Assembly (NCBI RefSeq): GCF_011578045.1
Contig: NZ_CP049801.1
Location: forward strand, 1,860,001 to 1,924,000
Source of the DNA: Acinetobacter shaoyimingii
Lineage (GTDB): Bacteria; Pseudomonadota; Gammaproteobacteria; Pseudomonadales; Moraxellaceae
Reading direction: 5' to 3'
Length of the DNA: 64,000 nucleotides
Shown: piece after piece, positions 55,671 through 64,000 of the stretch
How the letters are laid out: every line of letters begins with the position of its first letter
Numbering within the stretch: position 1 is the stretch's first letter
Made by a program: the position numbers and the translations under genes
Notes under the pieces: model-generated
What the model was told of the DNA's origin: nothing
The model's input: the letters and a program-made list of their open reading frames with translations, nothing else
The model's database searches: none

Positions 55671-56711
55671 ATGGATGAGAACAAAAGCAAAGCGCTGAAT
55701 GCCGCATTAAGCCAAATTGAAAAACAATTTGGTAAAAATTCAGTGATGCGTTTAGGTGACAATACCGTTCAAGCAGTTGAAGCCGTTTCTACTGGCTCTA
55801 TTACATTGGATATTGCACTTGGTATTGGCGGTTTACCAAAAGGTCGTATCGTTGAAATCTATGGTCCTGAATCTTCAGGTAAAACCACGATGACTTTACA
55901 AGCAATCGCTGAATGCCAAAAAGCTGGTGGTACTTGTGCTTTCATCGATGCTGAACATGCATTAGATCCACAATATGCACGTAAACTTGGTGTAGATATT
56001 GACAACCTTTTGGTTTCACAGCCAGACCACGGTGAACAAGCGCTTGAAATCGCTGATATGTTGGTTCGCTCAGGTGCAATTGACATGATTGTTGTCGATT
56101 CTGTAGCTGCTTTGACACCAAAAGCCGAAATTGAAGGCGAAATGGGCGACTCACATATGGGTCTGCAAGCACGTTTGATGAGCCAAGCCCTACGTAAAAT
56201 TACAGGTAATGCAAAACGCTCAAACTGTATGGTGATCTTCATTAACCAAATCCGTATGAAGATTGGTGTGATGTTTGGTAGCCCTGAAACCACAACGGGT
56301 GGTAATGCCCTCAAGTTCTACGCATCTGTTCGTCTTGATATTCGTCGTATTGGTCAAGTCAAAGAAGGCGATGAAATTGTTGGTTCAGAAACACGCGTGA
56401 AAGTTGTGAAAAACAAAATGGCACCTCCATTCCGTGAAGCAATTTTCCAAATTATGTATGGTAAAGGTGTTAACCACTTAGCTGAGTTGGTTGATCTTTC
56501 TGTAGCACAAGAATTGGTTCAAAAAGCAGGTGCTTGGTATTCATACCAAGGCAATAAAATTGGGCAAGGTAAAAACAACGTGATTCGTCACCTTGAAGAA
56601 AACCCAGCCCTTGCTCAAGAGCTTGAAGGCATGATTCGCGAACAACTTTTAGTGAAAGTTGTGCCTGCTGCTGAAGAAAAAGATGAAGAATTAGATTTGT
56701 TAGACGTTTAA
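55671..56711 (+). CDS. recA: Recombinase A
   Basis: A 346-residue RecA that forms filaments on single-stranded DNA, exchanges strands and stimulates self-cleavage of SOS repressors such as UmuDAb. Walker A is GPESSGKT (residues 65-72). Loop and Walker B regions ([20 protein letters not shown]) and [16 protein letters not shown] are conserved. GAGGTTACGAG precedes the ATG. It has its own terminator, with recX downstream. Confidence 0.98.
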   Translation: MDENKSKALNAALSQIEKQFGKNSVMRLGDNTVQAVEAVSTGSITLDIALGIGGLPKGRIVEIYGPESSGKTTMTLQAIAECQKAGGTCAFIDAEHALDPQYARKLGVDIDNLLVSQPDHGEQALEIADMLVRSGAIDMIVVDSVAALTPKAEIEGEMGDSHMGLQARLMSQALRKITGNAKRSNCMVIFINQIRMKIGVMFGSPETTTGGNALKFYASVRLDIRRIGQVKEGDEIVGSETRVKVVKNKMAPPFREAIFQIMYGKGVNHLAELVDLSVAQELVQKAGAWYSYQGNKIGQGKNNVIRHLEENPALAQELEGMIREQLLVKVVPAAEEKDEELDLLDV

Positions 56712-56740
56712 TTATCAAGTAAACACGTTAAACTATAAGA

Positions 56741-56760
56741 CGCCCTTCGGGGCGTTTTTT
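56741..56760 (+). terminator. recA terminator
   Basis: CGCCC-TTCG-GGGCG followed by T6, 30 bases past the recA stop. It would limit recX to read-through or its own promoter. Confidence 0.92.
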
Positions 56761-56851
56761 ATTGAATGATATTGATATACATCTATTTAAATCACATTCG
56801 GTTGAAAGAACATATTTAATGTGATGAACGCAACCCCCAAAGTGACTCAAA

Positions 56852-57496
56852 ATGACCGAAGCAAAGTTTCCTAAAATCATCGATTATGAAGCCCTAAAAC
56901 GTGAATTTGAGGAAGTTGATCCCCCTGCTGACTCTAAGAAACCATTAGCATATCATTCAGAACCTCAAGATACTCAATCGTATGATTCAGATGACTCTAC
57001 TTCTGAGCTAGACGACGGCATCGATCCAACTGAAAAGAAACCCGTAGGTTTGACAGGCACACGACTGCGCTCTTACGCCTTTGCAGTACTCACCCGTAAA
57101 GAATATTCAAAAAAGGACTTAATTGAAAAATTATGTTTATATGCACAAAATCGTAATGAGGTTCTAGAACTTGTCGATGAACTTGCTCGTGAGAACTATC
57201 AAAGTGATAAACGCGTTGCTGAAATGACCGTTCGTAGTCAAATACGTAAAGGCAAAGGACCTAATCGCATCAAGCTGGCACTCAAGGCCAAAAGTATTGA
57301 TAAAGACTTAGCAAAAGATGATATGGCTGAAGTGGATTGGTATGAAGAAGCGTATCAGATCAAAGTGAAAAAATATGGTGTAGACGTTGCAACAGATCCA
57401 AAACTCAAAGCCAAACAAATTCGTTTTTTACAGTATCGAGGCTTTGACATGGATGCCATTATGAAAGCAATAAAACGTAAAAATGATGATGAATAA
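56852..57496 (+). CDS. recX: Regulatory protein RecX
   Basis: A 214-residue RecX that restrains RecA filament growth. The core (about 65-214) has RLRSYAFAVLTRKEYSKKDL, a LVDELARENYQSDKRVAE repeat and a C-terminal QIRFLQYRGFDMDAIMKAIK. The first ~60 residues are an acidic, Ser/Asp-rich extension absent from E. coli RecX (166 residues). It follows recA across a terminator. Confidence 0.92.
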   Translation: MTEAKFPKIIDYEALKREFEEVDPPADSKKPLAYHSEPQDTQSYDSDDSTSELDDGIDPTEKKPVGLTGTRLRSYAFAVLTRKEYSKKDLIEKLCLYAQNRNEVLELVDELARENYQSDKRVAEMTVRSQIRKGKGPNRIKLALKAKSIDKDLAKDDMAEVDWYEEAYQIKVKKYGVDVATDPKLKAKQIRFLQYRGFDMDAIMKAIKRKNDDE

Positions 57497-57678
57497 ATAA
57501 AAAGTCGAATAAAAAATGAATTGAATAAGAGAGTAAGTAAGGAAATCAAGCTATAACAATGAAATCATTTAAGTGAGTAAGATAACTTATATGAAATGAA
57601 AAATGAAGTTTAGATTTGAACAATCGCAATGTTAAGAAAATAGAAAGTAAAACTAAAAATATAATTATTATTAAATCT

Positions 57679-57795
<117 letters not shown>

Positions 57796-57971
57796 CAAGA
57801 ACAGAGTATAGAGATTTTTAATGATCTTGCAAGCGACTTTTCTCAATTTAACCAAGTCTTTCTTTCGTTTGATTATTTAGCAAACAAAATGCGAGATTTT
57901 TTCTTAAGGCCTGCAAAATAAAGCTCGCAAAGCCTTTATCGATGGCTTTTATATTTGTATACGAACATTGT

Positions 57972-58046
57972 AAATAGATATTGCATTTAAAATCATTGGC
58001 GTTTTAAATGGGCATAGTATTTTAAATTTCAATGCGATATCTATTT
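57972..58046. repeat. 75-bp imperfect palindrome upstream of cpoB
   Basis: AAATAGATATTGCATT (57972-57987) mirrors AATGCGATATCTATTT (58031-58046) with one mismatch (15 of 16). Inside, ATTTAAAAT (57985-57993) mirrors ATTTTAAAT (58019-58027). It ends 60 bases before the cpoB start. No transposase or target duplication is seen. Confidence 0.7.
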
Positions 58047-58106
58047 TTTGAACAAATTACTTCAGCAAAATTAGATATTGGTTATGACCCATTTGGATGA
58101 ATGATA

Positions 58107-59000
58107 ATGCGCCTTAAGTATAACCTACTTACTCTTGCCCTTCTTAGCTCCACCACTGCTTTCGCTGCAAACGTTCCTATTGAATCTCATGGTTTAAGCA
58201 AAAGTTCATCTGCTAGCTCATCTTCTACTACAGCAAGCACCTCAAACAATATGAACTGGGATCTACTACAGCAAGTTCAACGCTTAGAAGCGCAAGTTCG
58301 TGAACTTCGTGGAAAAGTTGATGAACAAGATCATCAGATTGAACAACTCAACAAAGAACTCACCAACCGTTATACTGACTTAGATCAACGCCTAGAACTA
58401 CTCAAACAAAAGGTTGATCCAAGTGATGAAGAAAGCACGGACAGTCAAAATCAAGGAGCAACAGAGCCGTCAAATGCGCCTTCTACATCAAATACAGAAA
58501 TCAATAACACAACCAATAATACAAACCCTATCAATGCAGCAGCGCCTACACAAGATGCGCCTACAACGCAAAATGATGTAACCACAGCAAAAGATCAAAC
58601 AAGCTCAAGCACCAATAATACCAATCAAGTAGAACAAGAAAAAGCAGCGTATACCATCGCATTAGATGCATACAAACAAGGGGGTGCTAAGAAAGCTATC
58701 GCACCTATGCAAAACTTTATTCGCAACAATCCAAATAGTGTATATACAGGCAATGCCTACTTTTGGTTAGCTGAATTTAATTTAGCAATAGATCCACCCA
58801 ATTACACTGATGCAAAACAAAACTATGAAATTGTAGCGACCAAATTTCCAAACTCAGCCAAGGCATCTCGCGCGCTATATCAACTTTATAGCATTTCTAA
58901 AGATGTAAATAACAATACACAAACGGCAGAAGTGTATAAAAAGAAGCTATTAAGCACCTATCCTGACTCGGAAGAAGCGGGTTATTTTAAGAAAAAATAA
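58107..59000 (+). CDS. cpoB: Cell division coordinator CpoB (YbgF)
   Basis: A 297-residue periplasmic protein linking Tol-Pal to peptidoglycan synthesis at division. It has a signal peptide (MRLKYNLLTLALLSSTTAFA) and a Ser-rich linker. A coiled-coil trimerisation region (about 50-105) and a long Asn/Thr/Ser-rich linker follow. Tetratricopeptide repeats fill the C-terminus (about 180-297, YTIALDAYKQGGAKKAIAPM onward). GGA is nine bases before the ATG at 58107; ATG 58101 is the alternative. It is not next to tol-pal here. Confidence 0.88.
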   Translation: MRLKYNLLTLALLSSTTAFAANVPIESHGLSKSSSASSSSTTASTSNNMNWDLLQQVQRLEAQVRELRGKVDEQDHQIEQLNKELTNRYTDLDQRLELLKQKVDPSDEESTDSQNQGATEPSNAPSTSNTEINNTTNNTNPINAAAPTQDAPTTQNDVTTAKDQTSSSTNNTNQVEQEKAAYTIALDAYKQGGAKKAIAPMQNFIRNNPNSVYTGNAYFWLAEFNLAIDPPNYTDAKQNYEIVATKFPNSAKASRALYQLYSISKDVNNNTQTAEVYKKKLLSTYPDSEEAGYFKKK

Positions 59001-59027
59001 TTTGAAGAAATTTCTTAAAATATTCAA

Positions 59028-59063
59028 ATACAAAAAAAAGACATCCTTGGATGTCTTTTTTTG
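59028..59063. terminator. Bidirectional terminator between cpoB and lpxA
   Basis: GACATCC-TT-GGATGTC extended by A8/T7 and outer TAC/GTA pairs. It separates convergent cpoB and lpxA. Confidence 0.9.
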
Positions 59064-59085
59064 TATTCGATAAAACATGGATGAC

Positions 59086-59874
59086 TTAACGCACAATACC
59101 ACGCTTAGATTCACGCAAAGAATCAATCAGTAAACTGACTTCTGAGACTTCAGGTAGAATTTTACTGCTGATTTCTTCAATGGCTTGCTCAGTGGTCAAA
59201 CTAGATTTATAAATGAGCTTAAATGCTTCTCTAAGCCCCATAATCACATTCTTAGACCACCCCTTACGACGCATACCTTCAACATTTAAGCCAAATGCAT
59301 GTGCAGGGTTACCAGAAACCATGACATAAGCAGGAACATCTTTCAAAATTAAAGATGCGCCACCAATCATGCTATAAGAGTCAATTTTGCAAAATTGATG
59401 AATACCAGAGTTCCCACCAATCACCACAAAATCACCAATATGCACATGACCTGCAACACCAACATTATTGGCAAAAATGTTATTGTCTCCAACAACACAA
59501 TCATGCGCAATATGTGTATTGACCATCAGTAGATTATTGCTACCAATTTTGGTTAAACCTTTATCCTGAATAGTTCCACGATGAAGGGTGCAATGTTCAC
59601 GAATTTTATTGTTGTCGCCAATTTCAAGCCAGGTTTCTTCACCCGCATACTTTAAATCTTGACAAACTTCGCCCACACTTGCGAACTGGAAGATTTCATT
59701 ACCTTGACCAATTCGAGTATTACCACCGATCACAACATGAGAATGTAATGTCGTGCCAGATCCAATAGTGACGTTTGGTCCAATGATTGAATAAGGACCA
59801 ATTTTAACATCTTGAGCAATTACTGCTGAAGAATCAATAATTGCGGTTGAGTGAATTAGATCTTTGGTGCTCAT
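59086..59874 (-). CDS. lpxA: UDP-N-acetylglucosamine acyltransferase LpxA
   Basis: A 262-residue left-handed beta-helix enzyme. It performs the first acylation of lipid A synthesis, using an acyl-ACP. Hexapeptide repeats run from VKIGPYSIIGPNVTIGSGTT onward. The catalytic His lies in VNTHIAHDCVVGDN. The C-terminal helical domain is complete. Its ATG overlaps the fabZ stop by four bases, so they are translationally coupled. Confidence 0.97.
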   Translation of the reverse strand: MSTKDLIHSTAIIDSSAVIAQDVKIGPYSIIGPNVTIGSGTTLHSHVVIGGNTRIGQGNEIFQFASVGEVCQDLKYAGEETWLEIGDNNKIREHCTLHRGTIQDKGLTKIGSNNLLMVNTHIAHDCVVGDNNIFANNVGVAGHVHIGDFVVIGGNSGIHQFCKIDSYSMIGGASLILKDVPAYVMVSGNPAHAFGLNVEGMRRKGWSKNVIMGLREAFKLIYKSSLTTEQAIEEISSKILPEVSEVSLLIDSLRESKRGIVR

Positions 59875-60356
59875 GCCTGCTCTAGTTTCTGATGAGAAAT
59901 GATAATTTCAGCTGCTGCTGCCACCACACCGTCCACGCTAGCACTACATTGATATTTGTAAATACCGCGTTTTTGCATGATAAGCTCTGATTTTAGCACG
60001 AGTTGATCACCAGGAACGACTTGTTTTTTAAAACGAACCTTCTCTGCACCTGCAAATAAGAACAAAGATCCAGGAGCTGGCTTTTCGTTGTTCATTATAA
60101 AGCCAAGTACGCCAGAAATTTGCGCCATTGCTTCCACAATAAGAACACCAGGCATGATTGGATAACCAGGAAAATGCCCTTGCATGAATTCTTCGTTTAT
60201 TGATACATTTTTAAAACCCACAATACCATTTTCAGAGACTTCGGTTACTCGGTCTATCAGTAAAAATGGATAACGATGCGGTAGATATTCACGAATCGCT
60301 TGAATTTGCATGGGTAATTCAGGAACTGCAAAATTTAGTGTTTGAGACTCAGTCAT
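59871..60356 (-). CDS. fabZ: 3-hydroxyacyl-ACP dehydratase FabZ
   Basis: A 161-residue hot-dog-fold dehydratase of fatty acid elongation. The catalytic His is in PHRYPFLLIDRV, and the Glu is in PGVLIVEAMAQISGVL. FabZ competes with LpxA for 3-hydroxyacyl-ACP, which may explain its place between lpxD and lpxA. It starts one base after the lpxD stop. Confidence 0.97.
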   Translation of the reverse strand: MTESQTLNFAVPELPMQIQAIREYLPHRYPFLLIDRVTEVSENGIVGFKNVSINEEFMQGHFPGYPIMPGVLIVEAMAQISGVLGFIMNNEKPAPGSLFLFAGAEKVRFKKQVVPGDQLVLKSELIMQKRGIYKYQCSASVDGVVAAAAEIIISHQKLEQA

Positions 60357-60357
60357 A

Positions 60358-61428
60358 TTATTTACGCGATTTTAAAGTTGATTCAATGGACTCGATTTGA
60401 GATTGGATATGATCTATTTGTTTCGCCAACTTCGTCAATGGCACATCTGCTAATTGTCTAAAGCGAACAACCGTTCTTCTCCAGTGCCCTGAATCCATCA
60501 AACCCGTTCCAGAAGAATAGGTTCCAGCTTCTAAAATATTTCCTGTGACCATTGACATTCCAGTTAAGGTCACATTATCTGCGATTTTAATATGTCCAGA
60601 GACACCACATGCACCAGCAAGGATACAATTTTTGCCAATCACAGAACTACCTGCGATACCACATTTTGCAGCAATGGCTGTGTTTGAACCAATCGTCACG
60701 TTATGTGCGACTTGCACAAGGTTATCAATAATGACACCATCTTCAAGAATTGTGTCATCCAAAGCACCACGATCGATACTACAATTTGAACCAATACGAA
60801 CATCATTTCCAATGCGTACTGAGCCTAATTGTGCAATTCGATGCCAGATTCCTTGATAAGGAACATAACCAAAACCTTCACCACCAATTACTGTATTGGC
60901 GTGAACTCTTACTCGATCGCCAATTTTAGCCTCACCAGTAATCGTAACATGTGAGTCAATAAATCCGTCTCGACCAACTTCGACGCCATAATCGATTTTA
61001 GCGTGTGACTGAATAATGGTGTTATCACCAATCACTGCATTTTCACCAATCACAACATAATGGCCAATATAAGTATTTTCACCAATCATGGCTGATGGAT
61101 GAATTTGTGCTGTTGCTTCAATTCCACGTTCAGTGATTTTTCGCTCAAAGGTATGTGTAAGCTGTGAAAAAACTAAATATGGATTATCAACAACAATAAA
61201 GTTTGAATGATTTTTTAATTGCTTTTGAACGTCAGAAGTAACAATCAGAATACCAGCTTTACATGCTTCAGCATCTGACAGAAACTTTTCACTTTTAACA
61301 TATGCAATATGATGCGATTGAGCCTGTTTTAAACTTGCAAGACCACTGACGACATAATTAAGTTGACCAATTGGTTGTCCATGAATGAGCTGTGCCAATT
61401 GGTCGAGTTGAAACTGATTCGATTTCAT
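60358..61428 (-). CDS. lpxD: UDP-3-O-acylglucosamine N-acyltransferase LpxD
   Basis: A 356-residue acyltransferase for the third step of lipid A synthesis. An N-terminal uridine-binding domain precedes a long hexapeptide beta-helix (about 105-310). The catalytic-His region is [22 protein letters not shown]-terminal helix ends the protein. It lies three bases downstream of the skp-like gene. Confidence 0.97.
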   Translation of the reverse strand: MKSNQFQLDQLAQLIHGQPIGQLNYVVSGLASLKQAQSHHIAYVKSEKFLSDAEACKAGILIVTSDVQKQLKNHSNFIVVDNPYLVFSQLTHTFERKITERGIEATAQIHPSAMIGENTYIGHYVVIGENAVIGDNTIIQSHAKIDYGVEVGRDGFIDSHVTITGEAKIGDRVRVHANTVIGGEGFGYVPYQGIWHRIAQLGSVRIGNDVRIGSNCSIDRGALDDTILEDGVIIDNLVQVAHNVTIGSNTAIAAKCGIAGSSVIGKNCILAGACGVSGHIKIADNVTLTGMSMVTGNILEAGTYSSGTGLMDSGHWRRTVVRFRQLADVPLTKLAKQIDHIQSQIESIESTLKSRK

Positions 61429-61431
61429 TGA

Positions 61432-61920
61432 TTATTTAATTGCATTAACCTTTTGGATCATTTTAGCAGTTAAATCGTATTTTGCGTCATATGCTAGCGC
61501 AGCATTTTTATTCAAAACCAGATCTAAATGACTTTCTTGGCGCAATTGTTCAGCAACTTGCTTCACACGACCTTCAAAAGTTTTATTCGTGTTTTGAATT
61601 GTTGTTTGCACACGTGATTGAATACCTTGTTGAATTGTTTGGAATTCAGTCACTTTTGCTTGATATTGTGTATTGATTTGTTGAACATTGGCACCTTTTG
61701 CTTGCGCACTTTTTTGCAATGTTTCAATTTCTTTACCCAGTTGCTCTAACTTTTGAGTTTGTGGTTTTACAGATTGCTCTAAGCTTGCATTTTGTTGTTT
61801 TAAATAAGTACTGCTTTCAACCACTTTCTCTAAATCAATAACACCATAGCCTGCCGCATGCACTAAACCAGTTAAACTGAATGCAGCGACAGCCAGTGTT
61901 AATTTTTTAATAGATTTCAT
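61432..61920 (-). CDS. skp: Periplasmic chaperone Skp/OmpH
   Basis: A 162-residue protein with a signal peptide ending ...LTGLVHA (about residue 22). The mature part is the Skp jellyfish fold: a small beta body with YGVIDLEKVVESS, then long coiled tentacle helices. Skp shields unfolded outer-membrane proteins on their way to BamA. It lies 46 bases after bamA and before lpxD. Confidence 0.94.
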   Translation of the reverse strand: MKSIKKLTLAVAAFSLTGLVHAAGYGVIDLEKVVESSTYLKQQNASLEQSVKPQTQKLEQLGKEIETLQKSAQAKGANVQQINTQYQAKVTEFQTIQQGIQSRVQTTIQNTNKTFEGRVKQVAEQLRQESHLDLVLNKNAALAYDAKYDLTAKMIQKVNAIK

Positions 61921-61966
61921 TTTCGTAATCCTAAATCAAATATCTTGAACTGCAAAAAGATCGTAC

Positions 61967-64000
61967 TTAGAAAGTACGACCGATTTCAAATTGAATGTTT
62001 TTGGTTTCATCGCCTGGTTTATCATTTAATGGGAATGCATAGCTCAGAGATAATGGACCAATCATCGTAACCCAAGTAAAGCCTACACCAACACTATAGC
62101 GCATATTGCCTGCATCGAAACCGAAGTTATCTTTACAGTACTTTTTCGCATCTGTACCTGTGGTTGAACCATCTAAATACAAATTACCACGTGGCGTGTC
62201 ACATTGTGTATCAAAGACTTGCGCACCTTCAGCAAAGATTACAGGACGAACTTGACGCGCCCAATCCCCTTTAAATGGTACAGGCAACACAAGTTCAGCA
62301 CCAAATTGAATCAATGCATTACCACCCACTTCCTCTGGATCATAATCTTTAGTACGGCTTTCGTTATACGTCACACCTGGGTATTTTGGCCCTAAAGTAT
62401 TGTTGTCGTAACCACGAACCGAGCCATAACCACCAGCAAAATAGTTTTTATAGAACGGTAAATCATTACCAAAACCTAACTTACCATAACCACGGATCAA
62501 GTAATTTTTACCCAAAGGAATAAGTCCTTGAGCATCATAAGTCACTTTTTGATATTCTACGTCACTGCCTGGTAACGCAATTTCAGCAGTTACACGATGC
62601 GACATCCCTGAAGTTGGGAACATTGGACGGTTTAGCGTATTATATGACCAGCCTAAGTTTAAGTTATAACTTAAGAAATCACCCTTAAATTCATTAAAGA
62701 AACTTTGTGGGGTTTTACACGTAATATTATCTGTTTCATATTCAAGACAATATTCACCTTTCTGACCCGTTTCTTTACCACCATGAGAGAGCAAATAGTC
62801 TCTAACATAAGTAGAAACATAAGGACCTGTCGTCACTTCAGTTTGGTCGATGTTAATACCCGCACTAATGCTTTGGTTTTCATCGATTGGATAACCAAAG
62901 TTCAAACCACCACCAAAACTATCAGTCACATAGTTGTTAACGTTATAGTCGTCATCTAACTTGGTTTTACGGTAGTACATGTTATAACCACGACTTACAC
63001 CATCGATGGTGAAGTAAGGGTCTGTCACACTTAAGTTATAATAATCTTGTGTCTCAGAACGTGATAAATCGATCGAAACACGATTACCTGTACCCAAGAA
63101 GTTAGTTTGACTCAAACCTGCTTGGAAGGTAATACCACCGCTTTGAGAGAAACCAACTGCAAGTGTACTTGTACCTGAATGTTGTTCTTCAACTTCAATA
63201 TTTAAATCGACTTGGTCAGGCGTATTCGGCACACGCACAGGTTTGACATCAACTTTACTAAAGAAACCGGTACGCTCTAAACGAATTTTAGATAATTCAA
63301 TCTTTTCGTTACTTGCAAGTGCCCCTTCCATTTGGCGCATTTCACGACGTAAAACTTCATCTGCAGTTTTAGTATTACCAGAGAAGTTAATACGACGAAC
63401 AGTGACTTGCTGACCTGGGTTAATGTAATAATTTAAATCAACTGTGTGATTCTCATTATTAATTTCTGGAACAACGTTCACTTCGGCATAGTAATAGCCT
63501 GCATTACCGTATTTACGAAGTAAAAGTTGTTTCACCGCATTTACTTTTTCTTGAGAGTAAATATCACCATCTTTATACAGCTTAAGCGCTTCTAAATCAG
63601 ATGTTTTATAAAGTGCATCACCCAAGAATTTCGAGCTTGCAAATTTAAATTGCTCGCCTTCATTCACCCCTACTTCAATAAAGATGTGTTTTTTATCTTC
63701 ACTAATATTCAAATGCGAACTGGTCACATCAAAATTGATATAACCCTTGTTGAGGTATAAAGCACGTAATGCTTCTAAACTTGCACCCATTTTTTCACGA
63801 GCATAACGATCGTTACGTGAAACAATAGACATCCAGCCACTTTCTTTGAGTGCAAAGACTTGTTTAATTTCGTCTTCTTTAAAAACTGTATTACCAATAA
63901 TATTGATATCAAAAACTTTAGCCGCTTTACCTTCTTTGAAATTGATATTCAAATCTACACGGTTATTTGGGCGCGCAACAGTATCAACATTCACTTCAGC
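61967..64000 (-). CDS. bamA: Outer-membrane assembly factor BamA, N-terminus beyond the window
   Basis: The frame is open to the right edge, so the signal peptide and first POTRA domains are missing; about 677 residues are visible. At least three POTRA domains remain (for example VFDINIIGNTVFKEDEIKQV and VRRINFSGNTKTADEVLRRE). The 16-strand barrel follows, with the lid-lock type GYGSVRGYDNNTLGP and a terminal Phe (FEIGRTF). BamA folds outer-membrane proteins. It heads bamA-skp-lpxD-fabZ-lpxA, the conserved envelope cluster. Confidence 0.96.
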   Translation of the reverse strand, partial: AEVNVDTVARPNNRVDLNINFKEGKAAKVFDINIIGNTVFKEDEIKQVFALKESGWMSIVSRNDRYAREKMGASLEALRALYLNKGYINFDVTSSHLNISEDKKHIFIEVGVNEGEQFKFASSKFLGDALYKTSDLEALKLYKDGDIYSQEKVNAVKQLLLRKYGNAGYYYAEVNVVPEINNENHTVDLNYYINPGQQVTVRRINFSGNTKTADEVLRREMRQMEGALASNEKIELSKIRLERTGFFSKVDVKPVRVPNTPDQVDLNIEVEEQHSGTSTLAVGFSQSGGITFQAGLSQTNFLGTGNRVSIDLSRSETQDYYNLSVTDPYFTIDGVSRGYNMYYRKTKLDDDYNVNNYVTDSFGGGLNFGYPIDENQSISAGINIDQTEVTTGPYVSTYVRDYLLSHGGKETGQKGEYCLEYETDNITCKTPQSFFNEFKGDFLSYNLNLGWSYNTLNRPMFPTSGMSHRVTAEIALPGSDVEYQKVTYDAQGLIPLGKNYLIRGYGKLGFGNDLPFYKNYFAGGYGSVRGYDNNTLGPKYPGVTYNESRTKDYDPEEVGGNALIQFGAELVLPVPFKGDWARQVRPVIFAEGAQVFDTQCDTPRGNLYLDGSTTGTDAKKYCKDNFGFDAGNMRYSVGVGFTWVTMIGPLSLSYAFPLNDKPGDETKNIQFEIGRTF

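Overview
The window is a 64 kb stretch of chromosome from a gamma-proteobacterium that is almost certainly an Acinetobacter. The evidence is AT-rich DNA, a UmuD with the long N-terminal extension typical of the Acinetobacter SOS repressor UmuDAb preceded by a matching operator, an alkM-type alkane hydroxylase divergent from an AraC regulator, and housekeeping blocks with Acinetobacter-like order. Both ends cut genes: an unknown protein at the left edge and bamA at the right edge. I see no prophage, insertion sequence, CRISPR array, tRNA or 16S/23S/5S gene. The only structural RNA I recognise is the 4.5S signal recognition particle RNA.

Layout from left to right. 1-1.8 kb: an unknown partial gene, a small membrane protein and a hicAB toxin-antitoxin pair with a twin-palindrome operator. 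2-6.1 kb: fumC, a galE-like protein that lacks the usual catalytic lysine, and divergent from it the sulfur relay genes tusDCBE. 6.3-9.4 kb: two small unknown genes and an SOS-controlled umuDC operon. 9.6-11.9 kb: aroQ-accB-accC. 12-18.5 kb: a mixture of exported small proteins, a diguanylate cyclase, an MFS transporter and a universal stress protein. 18.6-21.3 kb: prmB-aroC and a cold-shock gene with a long leader. 22-29.9 kb: an ABC1-family kinase, a tandem acyl-CoA dehydrogenase pair, a GNAT acetyltransferase, DedA, a TetR/HPP divergent pair with a perfect palindrome between them, and an NTF2-like protein. 30-32.3 kb: alkM and alkR. 32.6-36.4 kb: ppiD, an HU gene, a phasin-like gene and a tail-anchored unknown. 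36.4-41.9 kb: the complete Fe-S operon iscRSUA-hscBA-fdx, with a promoter overlapping a type 1 IscR box and two internal hairpins. 42-48.4 kb: a class III nucleotide cyclase, a HIT protein, mfd and a small unknown. 48.5-51.9 kb: a Dyp peroxidase, a double thioredoxin-fold protein, rraA and an NAD(P)-binding protein. 52-57.5 kb: rpsT, a 28-unit octamer tandem repeat, a histidine phosphatase, cysQ, yrfG-hslR and recA-recX. 57.7-64 kb: ffs, cpoB and the envelope cluster bamA-skp-lpxD-fabZ-lpxA.

The DNA-damage theme is spread over umuDC, recA-recX and mfd. Only umuDC carries a visible UmuDAb-type operator; I saw none in front of recA. The envelope theme covers cpoB and the bamA-skp-lpxD-fabZ-lpxA cluster, which supplies outer-membrane protein assembly and lipid A synthesis.

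I did not find a clearly new multi-gene system. The points most worth a second look are the octamer repeat tract at 52457-52685, the two intercistronic hairpins inside the isc operon, the galE-like protein with Gln in place of the catalytic Lys, the tandem acyl-CoA dehydrogenases of which only one keeps the usual catalytic Glu, and several well-defined but uncharacterised operators (hicAB, tetR/HPP).
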